Source of the DNA: an uncultured Alphaproteobacteria bacterium
Lineage (GTDB): Bacteria; Pseudomonadota; Alphaproteobacteria; Micavibrionales; Micavibrionaceae
DNA: 64,000 bases
Assembly (NCBI GenBank): GCA_937923625.1
Contig: CALDTV010000006.1
Coordinates: forward strand, 1 to 64,000
Direction: 5' to 3'
The notes under the pieces were generated by a model, which was not told the DNA's origin, made no database searches, and saw only the letters and a program-made list of their open reading frames with translations. This document shows positions 55,452 to 64,000 of this stretch, piece by piece (position 1 is the stretch's first letter; the number at the start of each line of letters is the position of its first letter). The position numbers and the translations under genes were made by a program.

Positions 55452-56099
55452 ATGCTAACCCACGATCAAATTTGGCAGGCGATTGATCGCTTAGCGACCA
55501 CATTCGGTTACAGCCCTTCGGGTTTGGCAAAACAGGCTGGACTTGATCCAACCTCCTTTAATAAGAGCAAACGCATTGGTCCTGATGGCAAACCGCGCTG
55601 GCCTTCCACCGAAAGCGTGTCGCGCGTTTTATCAGCAACGGGCGCGAACATGTCTGATTTTGTTTCTATGGTTGAAGATATAGATGTGCAACAACGCCAC
55701 TCTACTACGCTTATTCCTGTAATTGGTTTTGCACAGGCCGGTACGCATGGATTTTTTGATGAGCAAGGATACCCCCAAGGCGGCAGTTGGGACGAAGTCC
55801 AATTCCCCGAAGTATCAACAAGTGAAAAAAACAATATTTATGCGTTGAAAATTAATGGTGATTCAATGGAGCCGCTTTACCGCCAAGGCGATGTGTTGGT
55901 CGTCTCCCCCAATTCAAAAATTCGAAAAGCGGATCGCATTGTTTTAAAAACCACAAATGGCGAAGTCATGGTCAAAGAGTTGGTTAGACAAAATGCGACA
56001 CATATTGAGATCAAATCTTTGAACCCCGATCATGAAAACCGAAAAATATCGATGAATGATGTGGCTTGGACAGCCCGTGTATTATGGGTCAGCCAGTAA
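55452..56099 (+). CDS. S24-family repressor (HTH + LexA/CI-like peptidase)
   Basis: A 215-residue regulator. The N-terminal helix-turn-helix (YSPSGLAKQAGLDPTSFNKS, residues 20-40) binds DNA. The C-terminal S24 peptidase has Ser138 in NGDSMEPLYRQGD and Lys175 in EVMVKEL, with a possible self-cleavage bond in FAQAGTHG (Ala96-Gly97). DNA damage and RecA-driven cleavage would remove repression. It heads the phage-like module in divergent orientation. Such proteins also occur as chromosomal regulators in alphaproteobacteria, so direct control of the module is inferred. Confidence 0.87.
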   Translation: MLTHDQIWQAIDRLATTFGYSPSGLAKQAGLDPTSFNKSKRIGPDGKPRWPSTESVSRVLSATGANMSDFVSMVEDIDVQQRHSTTLIPVIGFAQAGTHGFFDEQGYPQGGSWDEVQFPEVSTSEKNNIYALKINGDSMEPLYRQGDVLVVSPNSKIRKADRIVLKTTNGEVMVKELVRQNATHIEIKSLNPDHENRKISMNDVAWTARVLWVSQ

Positions 56100-56136
56100 C
56101 AATACTTATTTTAAAAAATATAAAAGAAGAAGAAAA

Positions 56137-56796
56137 ATGGATAAAGAAACAATCGCTTACGAGGCAGCAAAAATTTTATTAGATACGAAATCTATTATGA
56201 TTAACACCAAAAAGCCTTTTACTTATACCTCGGGTAAAATAGGCCCGACTTATTGTGATATACGCCGCCTGATCTCCTTCCCCGAAGCACGCGACAGCCT
56301 TATGGGATTTTCTGAAAAAGTAATTGCGCCGTTAAATATTGATATTTTGGCTGGCGGCGAAACCGCTGGTATTCCCTACGCAGGATTTTTAGCGGAGCGC
56401 TTGAATATGCCAATGATTTATGTCCGCAAAAAATCCAAAGGCCACGGCCGCATGGGACAAATTGAAGGACATATCACACAAGAAGGGCAAAATACTCTTT
56501 TGGTAGAAGACTTATTGACAGTTGGTAGCTCACAACAAGTCTTTGTGAAAGCATTAAGAGAAGTTGGATTAAAGATATCAAATAGTTTTGTTATTTTTTC
56601 TTATGATATTTATCCACAGAGTAAAACCAACTTAAGAGAAATGGATATACAGCTGCACTCTTTGACGAATTGGTGGGCCGTTTTGGATGTTATTAAAAAA
56701 GAAAATTATTTTGATGATGAAACAATATCTTCTTTAGAAAGTTTCTTGAACGCCCCAAATGATTGGGAAGAAAACTTTATTAAGAAAGCTTCCTAA
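56137..56796 (+). CDS. pyrE: Orotate phosphoribosyltransferase
   Basis: Joins orotate to PRPP in UMP synthesis. The 219-residue form starts MDKETIAYEAAKILLDTKS; a longer frame from 56056 overlaps the regulator gene and is unconserved. The orotate-binding segment KPFTYTSGKIGPTYCD and the PRPP loop LLVEDLLTVGSS (consensus VEDVxTTGxS, here with Leu and Val in the middle) are visible. The enzyme is next to nadK. Confidence 0.9.
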   Translation: MDKETIAYEAAKILLDTKSIMINTKKPFTYTSGKIGPTYCDIRRLISFPEARDSLMGFSEKVIAPLNIDILAGGETAGIPYAGFLAERLNMPMIYVRKKSKGHGRMGQIEGHITQEGQNTLLVEDLLTVGSSQQVFVKALREVGLKISNSFVIFSYDIYPQSKTNLREMDIQLHSLTNWWAVLDVIKKENYFDDETISSLESFLNAPNDWEENFIKKAS

Positions 56797-56816
56797 GAGA
56801 AAACAATGCTGATTTC

Positions 56817-57578
56817 ATGAAAAAAATTTCCTTCTTCGCCGCCGACACCAAAGAGGCTCAACAAGCCTTAGATGATTTAACAAATCTGCATAGCAACACC
56901 CCGCTTAAAGATGCCGACGTTGCTGTTGTCTTGGGTGGGGACGGGACAATGCTGGAAACGCTCCATCATGTCTATCAATCAGGGAAACCGGTTTATGGTA
57001 TGAATTGCGGCTCCGTTGGTTTTTTGATGAACGATTTTAGTGTTGATGATTTACACAAACGTCTGAAAGCGACAAAACAGGTCAAAGTTCATCCGCTCGA
57101 CATGGTTGCCATAGACCAAAACGGTCATCGCCACGAAGCCATTGCCTTTAACGAAGTCGCCCTTTTACGTGAAACGAGACAAGCCGCCAAGTTACAAATA
57201 TCGGTTGATAATATCGAACGCATCCCCGAGCTAGTTTGTGATGGCATTTTATTGGCAACCCCCGCGGGCAGTACGGCTTATAACTTTTCTGCTGGTGGGC
57301 CGATCATTCCGCTTTCAGGGAATATGCTTGCCCTTACACCCATCAGTGCCTTTCGCCCCCGAAGATGGCGGGGCGCGTTACTGCCATGCCATTTAACGGT
57401 AAGAATTAATATTATTAATCCAGAAAAACGCCCCGTGAGTGCCACCGCCGATTCAAGTGAATTTCGTGATGTGCAATCTGTGGAAATTTCGCAATCACGC
57501 TCCAACACTTGCACATTGTTGTTCGATCCCGAAAATCATTTGGAAGAACGCATTTTGAAAGAACAATTTATGTCTTAA
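56817..57578 (+). CDS. nadK: NAD kinase
   Basis: Phosphorylates NAD to NADP with ATP. It has 253 residues. The GGDG motif is in VVLGGDGTMLETLHH (near 41). The second conserved part NCGSVGFLMN, the NEVAL and the glycine-rich TPAGSTAYNFSAGGPI (about 151) match the family. It lies 20 bases after pyrE on the same strand. Confidence 0.95.
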   Translation: MKKISFFAADTKEAQQALDDLTNLHSNTPLKDADVAVVLGGDGTMLETLHHVYQSGKPVYGMNCGSVGFLMNDFSVDDLHKRLKATKQVKVHPLDMVAIDQNGHRHEAIAFNEVALLRETRQAAKLQISVDNIERIPELVCDGILLATPAGSTAYNFSAGGPIIPLSGNMLALTPISAFRPRRWRGALLPCHLTVRINIINPEKRPVSATADSSEFRDVQSVEISQSRSNTCTLLFDPENHLEERILKEQFMS

Positions 57579-57591
57579 AACCTATCGCGCT

Positions 57592-58446
57592 TTAATTTTT
57601 GCGCGGTGGTTTACCTGTTTTCACAGAACGCAGGCGGCGCTTTTGTCCCAATTCGTTTTCTATCTTATCAAGTCCTTCAAGCTTTTGCTCATCAACATTG
57701 CCATCGTCCAAAATACCATCTGCAGGGATTAAGCCTAAACGCTTGGCGATTTCCTGATACCCCTCGACCAAATCACCTAGATCTTTGCGGAAGCGATCTT
57801 TATCCATTCGCTCACCCGTCTTGGCATCCCAAAGGCGGCAATTATCAGGCGAAATTTCATCTGCTAAAATAATGTAAAGCTCGTCATACTCACCATATAA
57901 ACGACCAAATTCTAATTTGAAATCAATCAGGCTCAGGCCAATGGCAGAGAATAAGCCACACAGAAAATCATTCACACGCAACGCTTGAAAAACAATTTCT
58001 TCTAGCTCATATGGGTCAGCCCAACCAAAATTAATGATATGTTGTTCACTAACAATAGGATCATTGAGCTCATCTTTCTTGTAATAAAACTCAACCAATG
58101 GTTGCGCGAAGTAACTCCCCTCTTCCACGCCCAAACGCGGCACGATAGATCCCGTGGCAACATTACGAATAACAACTTCAAGCGGTATGATATCAACCTT
58201 GCGCACCAACTGCTCGCGCATATTCATTGAACGAATAAAATGCGTTGGCACACCGACAGTCTCAAGTTTTGTCATAATATGTGCAGAGATGCGATTATTA
58301 AGCACACCCTTGCCCGCAATCACTTCATGCTTTGCGCCGTTGCCTGCCGTCGCATCATCTTTAAAATACTGAATCAGTGTTCCTGGCTCTGGCCCCTCAT
58401 AAATCGTTTTGGCTTTGCCTTCATAAAGTGGTTTGCTTCTATTCAT
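57592..58446 (-). CDS. purC: SAICAR synthetase
   Basis: Adds aspartate to CAIR in purine synthesis. It has about 284 residues, longer than the E. coli form because of a C-terminal extension. The start [18 protein letters not shown] fits the family, with an ATG 15 bases further upstream also possible. Typical are [50 protein letters not shown]. The C-terminal tail is basic ([17 protein letters not shown]). Confidence 0.95.
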   Translation of the reverse strand: MNRSKPLYEGKAKTIYEGPEPGTLIQYFKDDATAGNGAKHEVIAGKGVLNNRISAHIMTKLETVGVPTHFIRSMNMREQLVRKVDIIPLEVVIRNVATGSIVPRLGVEEGSYFAQPLVEFYYKKDELNDPIVSEQHIINFGWADPYELEEIVFQALRVNDFLCGLFSAIGLSLIDFKLEFGRLYGEYDELYIILADEISPDNCRLWDAKTGERMDKDRFRKDLGDLVEGYQEIAKRLGLIPADGILDDGNVDEQKLEGLDKIENELGQKRRLRSVKTGKPPRKN

Positions 58447-58553
58447 GGTGTAATCTTTCATTTTCTCATTAACCCCATCATATAAACATGGATTATCAAA
58501 GTTTCAAATGCTAGGTTAACTATTCAACAGATTCATATAAAAGGATACAAATT

Positions 58554-58877
58554 ATGGCTGGTTTTGATGACCGCGAAAGCGCTTTTGAAAATAAATTTGC
58601 TCTAGATGAGGCTCTGATGTTTAAAGCTGAAGCTAGATGCTGCAAGCTTTTCGGCTTGTGGTTAGCAGAAAAAATGGGGTTTGGCGAAGAAGAAGCCAAT
58701 GCCTATGCCGGTACAGTTATCGCCGCGAACCTAGAAGAAGCTGGCTTTGACGATGTAAAACGTGCCGTTATGCCAGATATTGAGAATAAAGGCTTGGAGA
58801 TAACAGAAGCAGAAATTGACCAAAAACTAGTTGAGTTTTTTGCTTTGGCACAACAGCAAGTAAAAGAAGAAGGATAA
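58554..58877 (+). CDS. DUF1476 / F1 ATPase zeta-type inhibitor
   Basis: A 107-residue four-helix protein that in alphaproteobacteria inhibits F1-ATPase. The N-terminal inhibitory helix FDDRESAFENKFALDEALMFK and LFGLWLAEKMGF are typical of the family. It is first of three closely spaced genes (with bolA and grxD). Confidence 0.9.
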   Translation: MAGFDDRESAFENKFALDEALMFKAEARCCKLFGLWLAEKMGFGEEEANAYAGTVIAANLEEAGFDDVKRAVMPDIENKGLEITEAEIDQKLVEFFALAQQQVKEEG

Positions 58878-58887
58878 GCGTTAAATC

Positions 58888-59124
58888 ATGCCGATGGATG
58901 CCGCTTTAATAGAGTCCTTGATTCAAGAAGGAATCCCCGACGCAAAAGTTACCATCACCGATTTACGTGGCGATGGTGATCATTATGCCGCGCATATTAT
59001 CTCAAGCGCCTTTGAAGGAAAATCACGCGTACAACAACATCAAATGGTTTACAAAGCGTTACGCGGTAAAATGGGCAACGAACTTCACGCGCTCGCGATA
59101 CAAACATCGGTTCCCGAAGAGTAA
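58888..59124 (+). CDS. BolA family protein
   Basis: A 78-residue protein with the BolA fold. It carries KVTITDLRGDGDHYAAHIIS, the helix-loop SRVQQHQMVYKAL and the family end LHALAIQTSVPEE. It pairs with monothiol glutaredoxin, encoded next, to form [2Fe-2S] heterodimers in iron regulation. It lies 10 bases after the DUF1476 gene. Confidence 0.93.
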   Translation: MPMDAALIESLIQEGIPDAKVTITDLRGDGDHYAAHIISSAFEGKSRVQQHQMVYKALRGKMGNELHALAIQTSVPEE

Positions 59125-59163
59125 AAAAACACTTTCGATTTTAAAATTAACAAAGAGATTTTC

Positions 59164-59502
59164 ATGGAAAATATTATATTCGACCAAATACGCAAAACGA
59201 TTAATGACAATGATGTTGTCCTTTATATGAAAGGGAACGCAGTCTTTCCACAATGTGGTTTTTCGGCTGCCGTTGCGCAAATTTTAACCCAGCTCGGCGT
59301 TAGCTTTAAAGATGTGAATGTTTTAGAAGACACCGTTATTCGTGAAGCGATCAAAGAATTTACTGAATGGCCGACCATTCCGCAACTCTATGTAAAGGGT
59401 GAATTTGTTGGTGGTTGTGACATCGTTCGTGAAATGTATGAAGCGGGCGAGTTAAAACAATTAATGGATGATAAAAATATCCCCACCAGCCAAGCAGCAT
59501 AA
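59164..59502 (+). CDS. grxD: Monothiol glutaredoxin
   Basis: A 112-residue monothiol glutaredoxin with the CGFS active site at 31-34 in KGNAVFPQCGFSAAV. WPTIPQLYVKGEFVGGCDI holds the glutathione-binding TIPQ and GGCD motifs. It carries and delivers [2Fe-2S] clusters with the BolA partner upstream. It is the end of the small operon and converges on rodA. Confidence 0.96.
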   Translation: MENIIFDQIRKTINDNDVVLYMKGNAVFPQCGFSAAVAQILTQLGVSFKDVNVLEDTVIREAIKEFTEWPTIPQLYVKGEFVGGCDIVREMYEAGELKQLMDDKNIPTSQAA

Positions 59503-59511
59503 ATAAAGCCC

Positions 59512-60639
59512 TTAACTCAATAATTTACTATCTCTATGTATTTGGCTTGAAAGTATAAGGCCAAAGGCAATGAGTACGGCCAACATTGACGTGCCCCCGT
59601 AGGAAACCAGCGGAAGCGGTGCCCCCACAACAGGGATTAAGCCCATTACCATCGCAATATTGATAAAGACATATAAAAAGAAATTAGTCGTTAAGCCCAT
59701 CACCAGTAAACGACCAAAATTATGGCGGCATTTTGCGGCAATCCAAAATCCATAGGCCAGAATAAGTGTTGCAACACCGAGCAAAAATAAACCGCCGAAC
59801 AGCCCCCATTCTTCTGCCCATAAGGTAAAGATAAAATCTGTTTGTTTCTCTGGTAAGAAATTTAAGCGGCTTTGCGTGCCTTCCAAAAATCCTTTGCCTT
59901 CAATGCCACCAGACCCCAAAGCAATTTTTGATTGCGTAATATGATAACCAGATCCAAGCGGATCAGACTCAGGGTTTAAAAAAGTCATGACCCGTTTTTT
60001 TTGGTAGTCATGCATGAAATACCATGCAACAGGCAAAGATGCCAAAGCAGTGCCGCCGCCCAAAAAGAACAACCATAACGGAGCACCTGCCAAAAATATG
60101 ACCGTAATCCCTGCCATAACAATCATTAAAGACGTTCCTAAATCAGGCTGTAATAAAACCAACCCCACAGGCAAGGCAATTAACAAGAAGGGAGGTATGA
60201 GAAATTTTAACGCGCATAAATCTTGTTCTGATGCCGCATGAAAATATCGTGCCAAAGCCATCACTACGGCGATCTTCATAAATTCTGATGGTTGCAATTG
60301 AATAAAGCCTAAATTAATCCAACGCTGTGCGCCCATACCCGTAAAGCCCATGATCTCCACGATAATAAGCAAAATAAACCCCAAAATATAAATGGGATAA
60401 GAGAGCCTAAACCACCATTTAATATTTATCGCGGCAACGATCAGCAAGGCAATTATGCCCACCGCAAAGCGGCTCATTTGACGTGAGGCCCAAGGGTCTA
60501 AATTTCCGTCAGCGGCAGAATAAAGCGCCACAAAACCAATGCAGGCCATCAAGGTTATTAAAAACAATAACCCCCAGCTCATACTAAAAAATTTTTGGAA
60601 TAAATTTTGATCTGTATTTAATCGCATATCTTGAAACAT
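59512..60639 (-). CDS. rodA: Rod shape-determining protein RodA
   Basis: A SEDS-family peptidoglycan glycosyltransferase of the inner membrane, 375 residues with ten predicted helices. Conserved phrases are FIQLQPSEFMKIAVVMALA, LLQPDLGTSLMIV, and LPLVSYGGTSMLAVLIAFG. It works with PBP2, whose gene stop overlaps its start (TAATG). It is the last gene of the mre-mrd operon. Confidence 0.96.
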   Translation of the reverse strand: MFQDMRLNTDQNLFQKFFSMSWGLLFLITLMACIGFVALYSAADGNLDPWASRQMSRFAVGIIALLIVAAINIKWWFRLSYPIYILGFILLIIVEIMGFTGMGAQRWINLGFIQLQPSEFMKIAVVMALARYFHAASEQDLCALKFLIPPFLLIALPVGLVLLQPDLGTSLMIVMAGITVIFLAGAPLWLFFLGGGTALASLPVAWYFMHDYQKKRVMTFLNPESDPLGSGYHITQSKIALGSGGIEGKGFLEGTQSRLNFLPEKQTDFIFTLWAEEWGLFGGLFLLGVATLILAYGFWIAAKCRHNFGRLLVMGLTTNFFLYVFINIAMVMGLIPVVGAPLPLVSYGGTSMLAVLIAFGLILSSQIHRDSKLLS

Positions 60640-62504
60640 TATGCCGCCTTTTCGTTCATCGCTTGCGAAAACTTTATATCTGCTGCCGCAGGATTTCTTT
60701 TTTGCGTTTCAATTAATAAATCTTTGGCCAACGGTGCCGCAACCGCAGATCCGCCTCCACCATGCTCCACAACGACAGAGCAAACATAGCGCGGGTTTGC
60801 AATAGGCGCATAGCCAACAAAAAGAGCATGATGGCGAAATTTCCACTCCAAATCTTCGTTCATAATTCCTTGCGCATAATCCGCACGATTAATTCTTTTC
60901 ACCTGCGCTGTCCCTGTTTTGCCGCCCATCAACATATCAGGCTCTTCTATACGGGCTTTAAAGGCAGTTCCATCTTCATTATTTACAGCATCAACCATGC
61001 CACGTTTCATCAGGGACAAATTGCTATCCTTTACATCCATTTTAGGCCATGTGTCAGGAAATAATTTTTTACTCCCCTCATATCCCGCCAGCCATGGCTT
61101 CACGGCATAGCCACCATTTACCAAACGTGAGGTCATGACCCCAAGTTGTAAGGGCGTTGCCAGTAAAAATCCTTGTCCAATGCTCGATACAATCGTTTCG
61201 CCAGGACGCCAGAACTTACCATACTTTTTCTCTTTCCACGCTTTAGTAGGCATCAAGCCTGCGCGCTCTTCGGGTAAGTCAAAATTATATTTTTGACCAA
61301 GGCCAAATTTTTCTGCCATTTTCGAAATATTATCAATCCCCACCTCTACTGATAATTCATAAAAATACGTATCACATGAGCGCATTAAAGCGCTAACGAC
61401 ATTCATCGAACCATGTCCACTTAATTTCCAGCAATGAAATCTATCATTGCCATACTCAAAACGACCTTCGCATTTCACACGCTTGCTAGAATTTGTAAAA
61501 CCTCCTTCCAGCGCCGCCATCGCTGTTATCATTTTAAAGGTAGATCCTGGTGGATATTGTCCTGTCACCGCTTTATTGTTAAACGGGTACAATGGATTAT
61601 GAAGCAATTCTTGATATTCCCCATGAGAAATCCCACCGACAAAAAGATTTGGGTCAAAAGCTGGATATGAAGCCAATGCGTAAATCGCCCCCGTATGCGC
61701 ATCCATAATGACCGCCGAGGCACTTTTATATAGGCTCAAGCGTTGCTGGCAAAAACGTTGTAACTCAGCATCAATGCTTAAAGAAATTCTCTCCCCTGCC
61801 GCACTTTTATTTTGGTTAAGTTCCCTTACCTCGCGTCCGCGAACATTGACTTCAAACTGGCTATCTCCCGCCTTCCCTCGAAGCATTTGATCAAATGATT
61901 TTTCAATGCCCGTTTTGCCAATTTTAAATCCTGGCATTTTTAAAACAGGATCATCCGTCATATCAGCTTGACTGACAGAACCCACATAGCCAACCACATG
62001 TCCTGTCGCATTATTAAATGGATAATGACGTTTCTCACCTTCTTCAATCGACACGCCAGCAAGATCTATAATATTAACTTCTAATTTTGAAACATCATCC
62101 CAGCTCAAACCATCGGTCACTTCTATAGGCAAAAAAGATGGAGATTTTTTTGCCTTTTCAATAACCGCTTCTATTTTGTAATCAGGAATAGGAACTATTT
62201 TTGACAATTCTTTTAAAGATATTTCTATATCATCAACTTGTTCTGGCACGAGTAAAACACGAAAATTTTGATTATTAACAGCTAATGGCACGCCAAAGCG
62301 ATCAACAATTTTTCCACGTGATGGCGCAAGCATTTTTGTGTTAATGCGGTTTTTTTCTGCAAGCATTTTATACTTGCTCCCCTCAGCCAATTGCAGCCAT
62401 GCCAGACGCAAACCTAAACCACTGATTAAAGCCGCCTGTGCAACACCTAAAACAAATGCTCGCCTGGAAAAGGTCTTCATACGTTTTTCTTCATTGTTTA
62501 ACAT
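60639..62504 (-). CDS. mrdA: Penicillin-binding protein 2
   Basis: The elongation transpeptidase, 621 residues. It has an N-terminal membrane anchor (FVLGVAQAALISGLGLRLAWL) and the PBP dimer domain. The catalytic Ser is in PGSTFKM (near 320), the SxN-type motif is SCD in LMRSCDTYF, and KTG occurs in GGKTGTAQV (near 527). It could begin at either MLNNEEKR or MKTFSRR eight codons on. It is between mreD and rodA. Confidence 0.96.
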   Translation of the reverse strand: MLNNEEKRMKTFSRRAFVLGVAQAALISGLGLRLAWLQLAEGSKYKMLAEKNRINTKMLAPSRGKIVDRFGVPLAVNNQNFRVLLVPEQVDDIEISLKELSKIVPIPDYKIEAVIEKAKKSPSFLPIEVTDGLSWDDVSKLEVNIIDLAGVSIEEGEKRHYPFNNATGHVVGYVGSVSQADMTDDPVLKMPGFKIGKTGIEKSFDQMLRGKAGDSQFEVNVRGREVRELNQNKSAAGERISLSIDAELQRFCQQRLSLYKSASAVIMDAHTGAIYALASYPAFDPNLFVGGISHGEYQELLHNPLYPFNNKAVTGQYPPGSTFKMITAMAALEGGFTNSSKRVKCEGRFEYGNDRFHCWKLSGHGSMNVVSALMRSCDTYFYELSVEVGIDNISKMAEKFGLGQKYNFDLPEERAGLMPTKAWKEKKYGKFWRPGETIVSSIGQGFLLATPLQLGVMTSRLVNGGYAVKPWLAGYEGSKKLFPDTWPKMDVKDSNLSLMKRGMVDAVNNEDGTAFKARIEEPDMLMGGKTGTAQVKRINRADYAQGIMNEDLEWKFRHHALFVGYAPIANPRYVCSVVVEHGGGGSAVAAPLAKDLLIETQKRNPAAADIKFSQAMNEKAA

Positions 62505-62518
62505 ACCGTTCGCCTTTG

Positions 62519-63046
62519 CTATCCAAATGCTTTATTTTCAGATGGCAAAAAACGATGCACCAAAGCAAAAACTAAACTTGTTAGAGGAAAAATAAATATC
62601 GTAAATAAATACCCTTGTAACAAGGTATCTATTTCAATCAACATTGTTTTATAAGCACTAAAAAATATCCATTCCAGCGCATAAATACAAAACACCGACA
62701 GGCAAAACCCAATCCAAACTAAAAAGAATGACTGCCCTAAAAAATAAAGACGTTGATCTGAAATAACCCATTGGAACACTATAAATAAAATAGAATGAAG
62801 CCCCAGCGGATATCCAATAACCAAGTCAAAAACCACCCCAAGAAAAAATACAAAAACGGGTGAGATTAACGTTGGCCTATAAACAGACCAGTAAAAAAGA
62901 AACATAAGAGTGAAATACGGCCTTATAGGGCCGCTCATCGGGAATGAAAAACTAGACAAGTTGAGCATAAACAAAAATAATGTTGTAAATTGCGCAAGGG
63001 ATACGCGCCACAACCAATCCAGTCGATTATTAAAAAAATCCGTCAT
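62519..63046 (-). CDS. mreD: Rod shape-determining protein MreD
   Basis: A 175-residue inner-membrane protein with about five hydrophobic helices (e.g. YFTLMFLFYWSVYRP and GVVFDLVIGYPLGLHSILFI). The GVVFDLVIGYPLGLH loop is a family hallmark. It is a partner of MreC and MreB. It is 11 bases from mreC and 14 bases from mrdA. Confidence 0.93.
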   Translation of the reverse strand: MTDFFNNRLDWLWRVSLAQFTTLFLFMLNLSSFSFPMSGPIRPYFTLMFLFYWSVYRPTLISPVFVFFLGVVFDLVIGYPLGLHSILFIVFQWVISDQRLYFLGQSFFLVWIGFCLSVFCIYALEWIFFSAYKTMLIEIDTLLQGYLFTIFIFPLTSLVFALVHRFLPSENKAFG

Positions 63047-63057
63047 GAATATGTCTT

Positions 63058-63933
63058 TTATTCAGCAATATTTCGCTGCTGAGCGGGAATATAATTCGTA
63101 TCCGTTTTTGAATCCAAGACACGCACATACGTCACCTGATTCATATTTGTGTATGGCCTCACAGCTAGTTGCTGATTGTCACTTTTGATAATGCGACCAA
63201 TAGGAAGCCCAGGTAAGAAAACGCCACCATGTCCAGATGTTACAACCCGCATCCCTTCGGTTATGCCCGCGTCATTTGGAATATGCTTCAGTTCAAGTAA
63301 ATCAGTGTTATTACCAACTAATATTGCTTTTTGGCTTGTGCCCTCAATAAGAATTGGCACGCGAGAGTTAATATCCGTTAATAACAATATACGAGACGAG
63401 TTTCTTCCCGCTTCAATTATCCGTCCAGCCATGCCTTCTCCGGCTAAAACTGCTTGATTTTTCTGAACACCTTCATTTTGACCTGCCGCAACAAGAAGCG
63501 TTTTAACAAACGCATTGCCAGCATCAGAAATAACACGTGCCGTTACAAATTTATGTTCTCTATCGATTTTAAAATTCAGCAATTTATGCAAAGATTGGTT
63601 TTCGGCCTGCAACATTAAGGCGCTTTGATACCACTCTTTTAAACGGGCATTTTCAGCGCTAAGCTTCGCATTTTCAGCTTTTAACTCAGCAACACCTGAT
63701 ACGCTAGTGATTGTTGCCGCAAGATTTTGAAAAGGGCTAGAGATTGCAGACAAAACAGGGCTGACGATATCCGTTACCAATAAACGAACAGAAGAGCCCG
63801 TTTTAGGCTGTATAAGCAGCACAGAAAACAAGATGAGTGACAAAATAAGACAGATTAACTTCCCATTACGACCTGCCAACAACAAGGTCGGGGCAACAAC
63901 CGAAATATTTTTTGAGAGCATGTCTGATTTCAT
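63058..63933 (-). CDS. mreC: Rod shape-determining protein MreC
   Basis: A 291-residue periplasmic scaffold protein with one N-terminal membrane helix (LICLILSLILFSVLLI), a coiled coil (GVAELKAENAKLSAENARLKE) and the two-barrel MreC domain (VTARVISDAGNAFVKTLLV, GMAGRIIEAGRNSSRILLL). It is the first visible gene of the operon; mreB would be expected beyond the right end of the window. Confidence 0.95.
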   Translation of the reverse strand: MKSDMLSKNISVVAPTLLLAGRNGKLICLILSLILFSVLLIQPKTGSSVRLLVTDIVSPVLSAISSPFQNLAATITSVSGVAELKAENAKLSAENARLKEWYQSALMLQAENQSLHKLLNFKIDREHKFVTARVISDAGNAFVKTLLVAAGQNEGVQKNQAVLAGEGMAGRIIEAGRNSSRILLLTDINSRVPILIEGTSQKAILVGNNTDLLELKHIPNDAGITEGMRVVTSGHGGVFLPGLPIGRIIKSDNQQLAVRPYTNMNQVTYVRVLDSKTDTNYIPAQQRNIAE

Positions 63934-63974
63934 AACAACCGGGGAGTCAAATAATTATCCTATAAAATTACTGG

Positions 63975-63998
63975 AAAACCTTGCTTATCACAAGGTTT
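63975..63998 (-). terminator. Hairpin upstream of mreC
   Basis: AAACCTTG / CAAGGTTT with a short loop, followed on the minus strand by TTTTCC. It may be a terminator or attenuator between mreB (not visible) and mreC. Confidence 0.4.
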
Positions 63999-64000
63999 AT

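Noticed and set aside
40300..56150. Attachment-site direct repeats around the phage-like module
   Set aside because: No matching repeat was seen between the EamA end and the S24/pyrE end by eye.

Overview
The window comes from a moderately low-GC alphaproteobacterium (roughly 40-45% GC by eye). Evidence for the class includes a ChpT-type histidine phosphotransferase, the alphaproteobacterial F1 ATPase zeta-type inhibitor (DUF1476), a Rickettsia-type long isocitrate dehydrogenase, a GTA-type 3TM holin, and S21 with the usual alphaproteobacterial sequence. Arginine, purine, pyrimidine and aminosugar-nucleotide precursor genes point to a biosynthetically competent cell rather than a reduced parasite. 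I cannot name the genus from sequence alone; a Micavibrio/Rhodospirillales-like lineage is a guess.

Left region (1-27.2 kb): housekeeping genes (argG, argH, a yejF-like ABC ATPase, aqpZ, ggt, rpsU, an aminopeptidase P, galU, a phosphohexomutase, chpT, purH, lepA). Scattered between them are at least nine clear copies (plus one degenerate) of a palindromic repeat whose arms read about CGTCATTGCGAGG...GGCAATCC and the reverse. A small GIY-YIG nuclease gene is nested between two of these repeats. Accessory islands here are a TIKI/ChaN-like gene splitting argG from argH, a pair of unrecognised proteins with glycine-rich hydrophobic segments (18.6-21.2 kb) behind a perfect CtrA-like box, and an Apea-HEPN-like gene coupled to a tiny lipoprotein. 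There is also a duplication scar that fuses 3' fragments of ggt and yejF, and a small gene interrupted by an in-frame TGA.

Middle region (27.2-40.4 kb): sodC, an AlgX/AlgJ-like SGNH protein, DUF455 and a homocysteine S-methyltransferase, acnA, two putative zinc peptidases, yggT-folD, a small lipoprotein that seems to begin at ATA, the isocitrate dehydrogenase and an EamA transporter.

Phage-like region (40.4-56.1 kb): a compact minus-strand late module in T7/podovirus order. It runs from three small genes through portal, a Bbp19-like protein, scaffold, capsid and a terminator, then two tail-tube proteins, an internal-virion-like protein, a tailspike, an amber-interrupted ORF in the small-terminase position, the large terminase, a TM/coiled-coil protein, a CheY-like receiver, a SleB-type endolysin and a GTA-type holin. 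No integrase, replication, RNA polymerase or attachment-site features are visible. A divergent S24 (LexA/CI-like) regulator sits at its head, and a PilZ gene is inserted antisense inside it. It is either a decaying prophage or a candidate podovirus-derived gene-transfer-agent-like element; the portal frameshift and the amber codon must be resolved first.

Right region (56.1-64 kb): pyrE, nadK, purC, DUF1476, bolA, grxD, and the cell-shape operon mreC-mreD-mrdA-rodA on the minus strand running in from the right edge.
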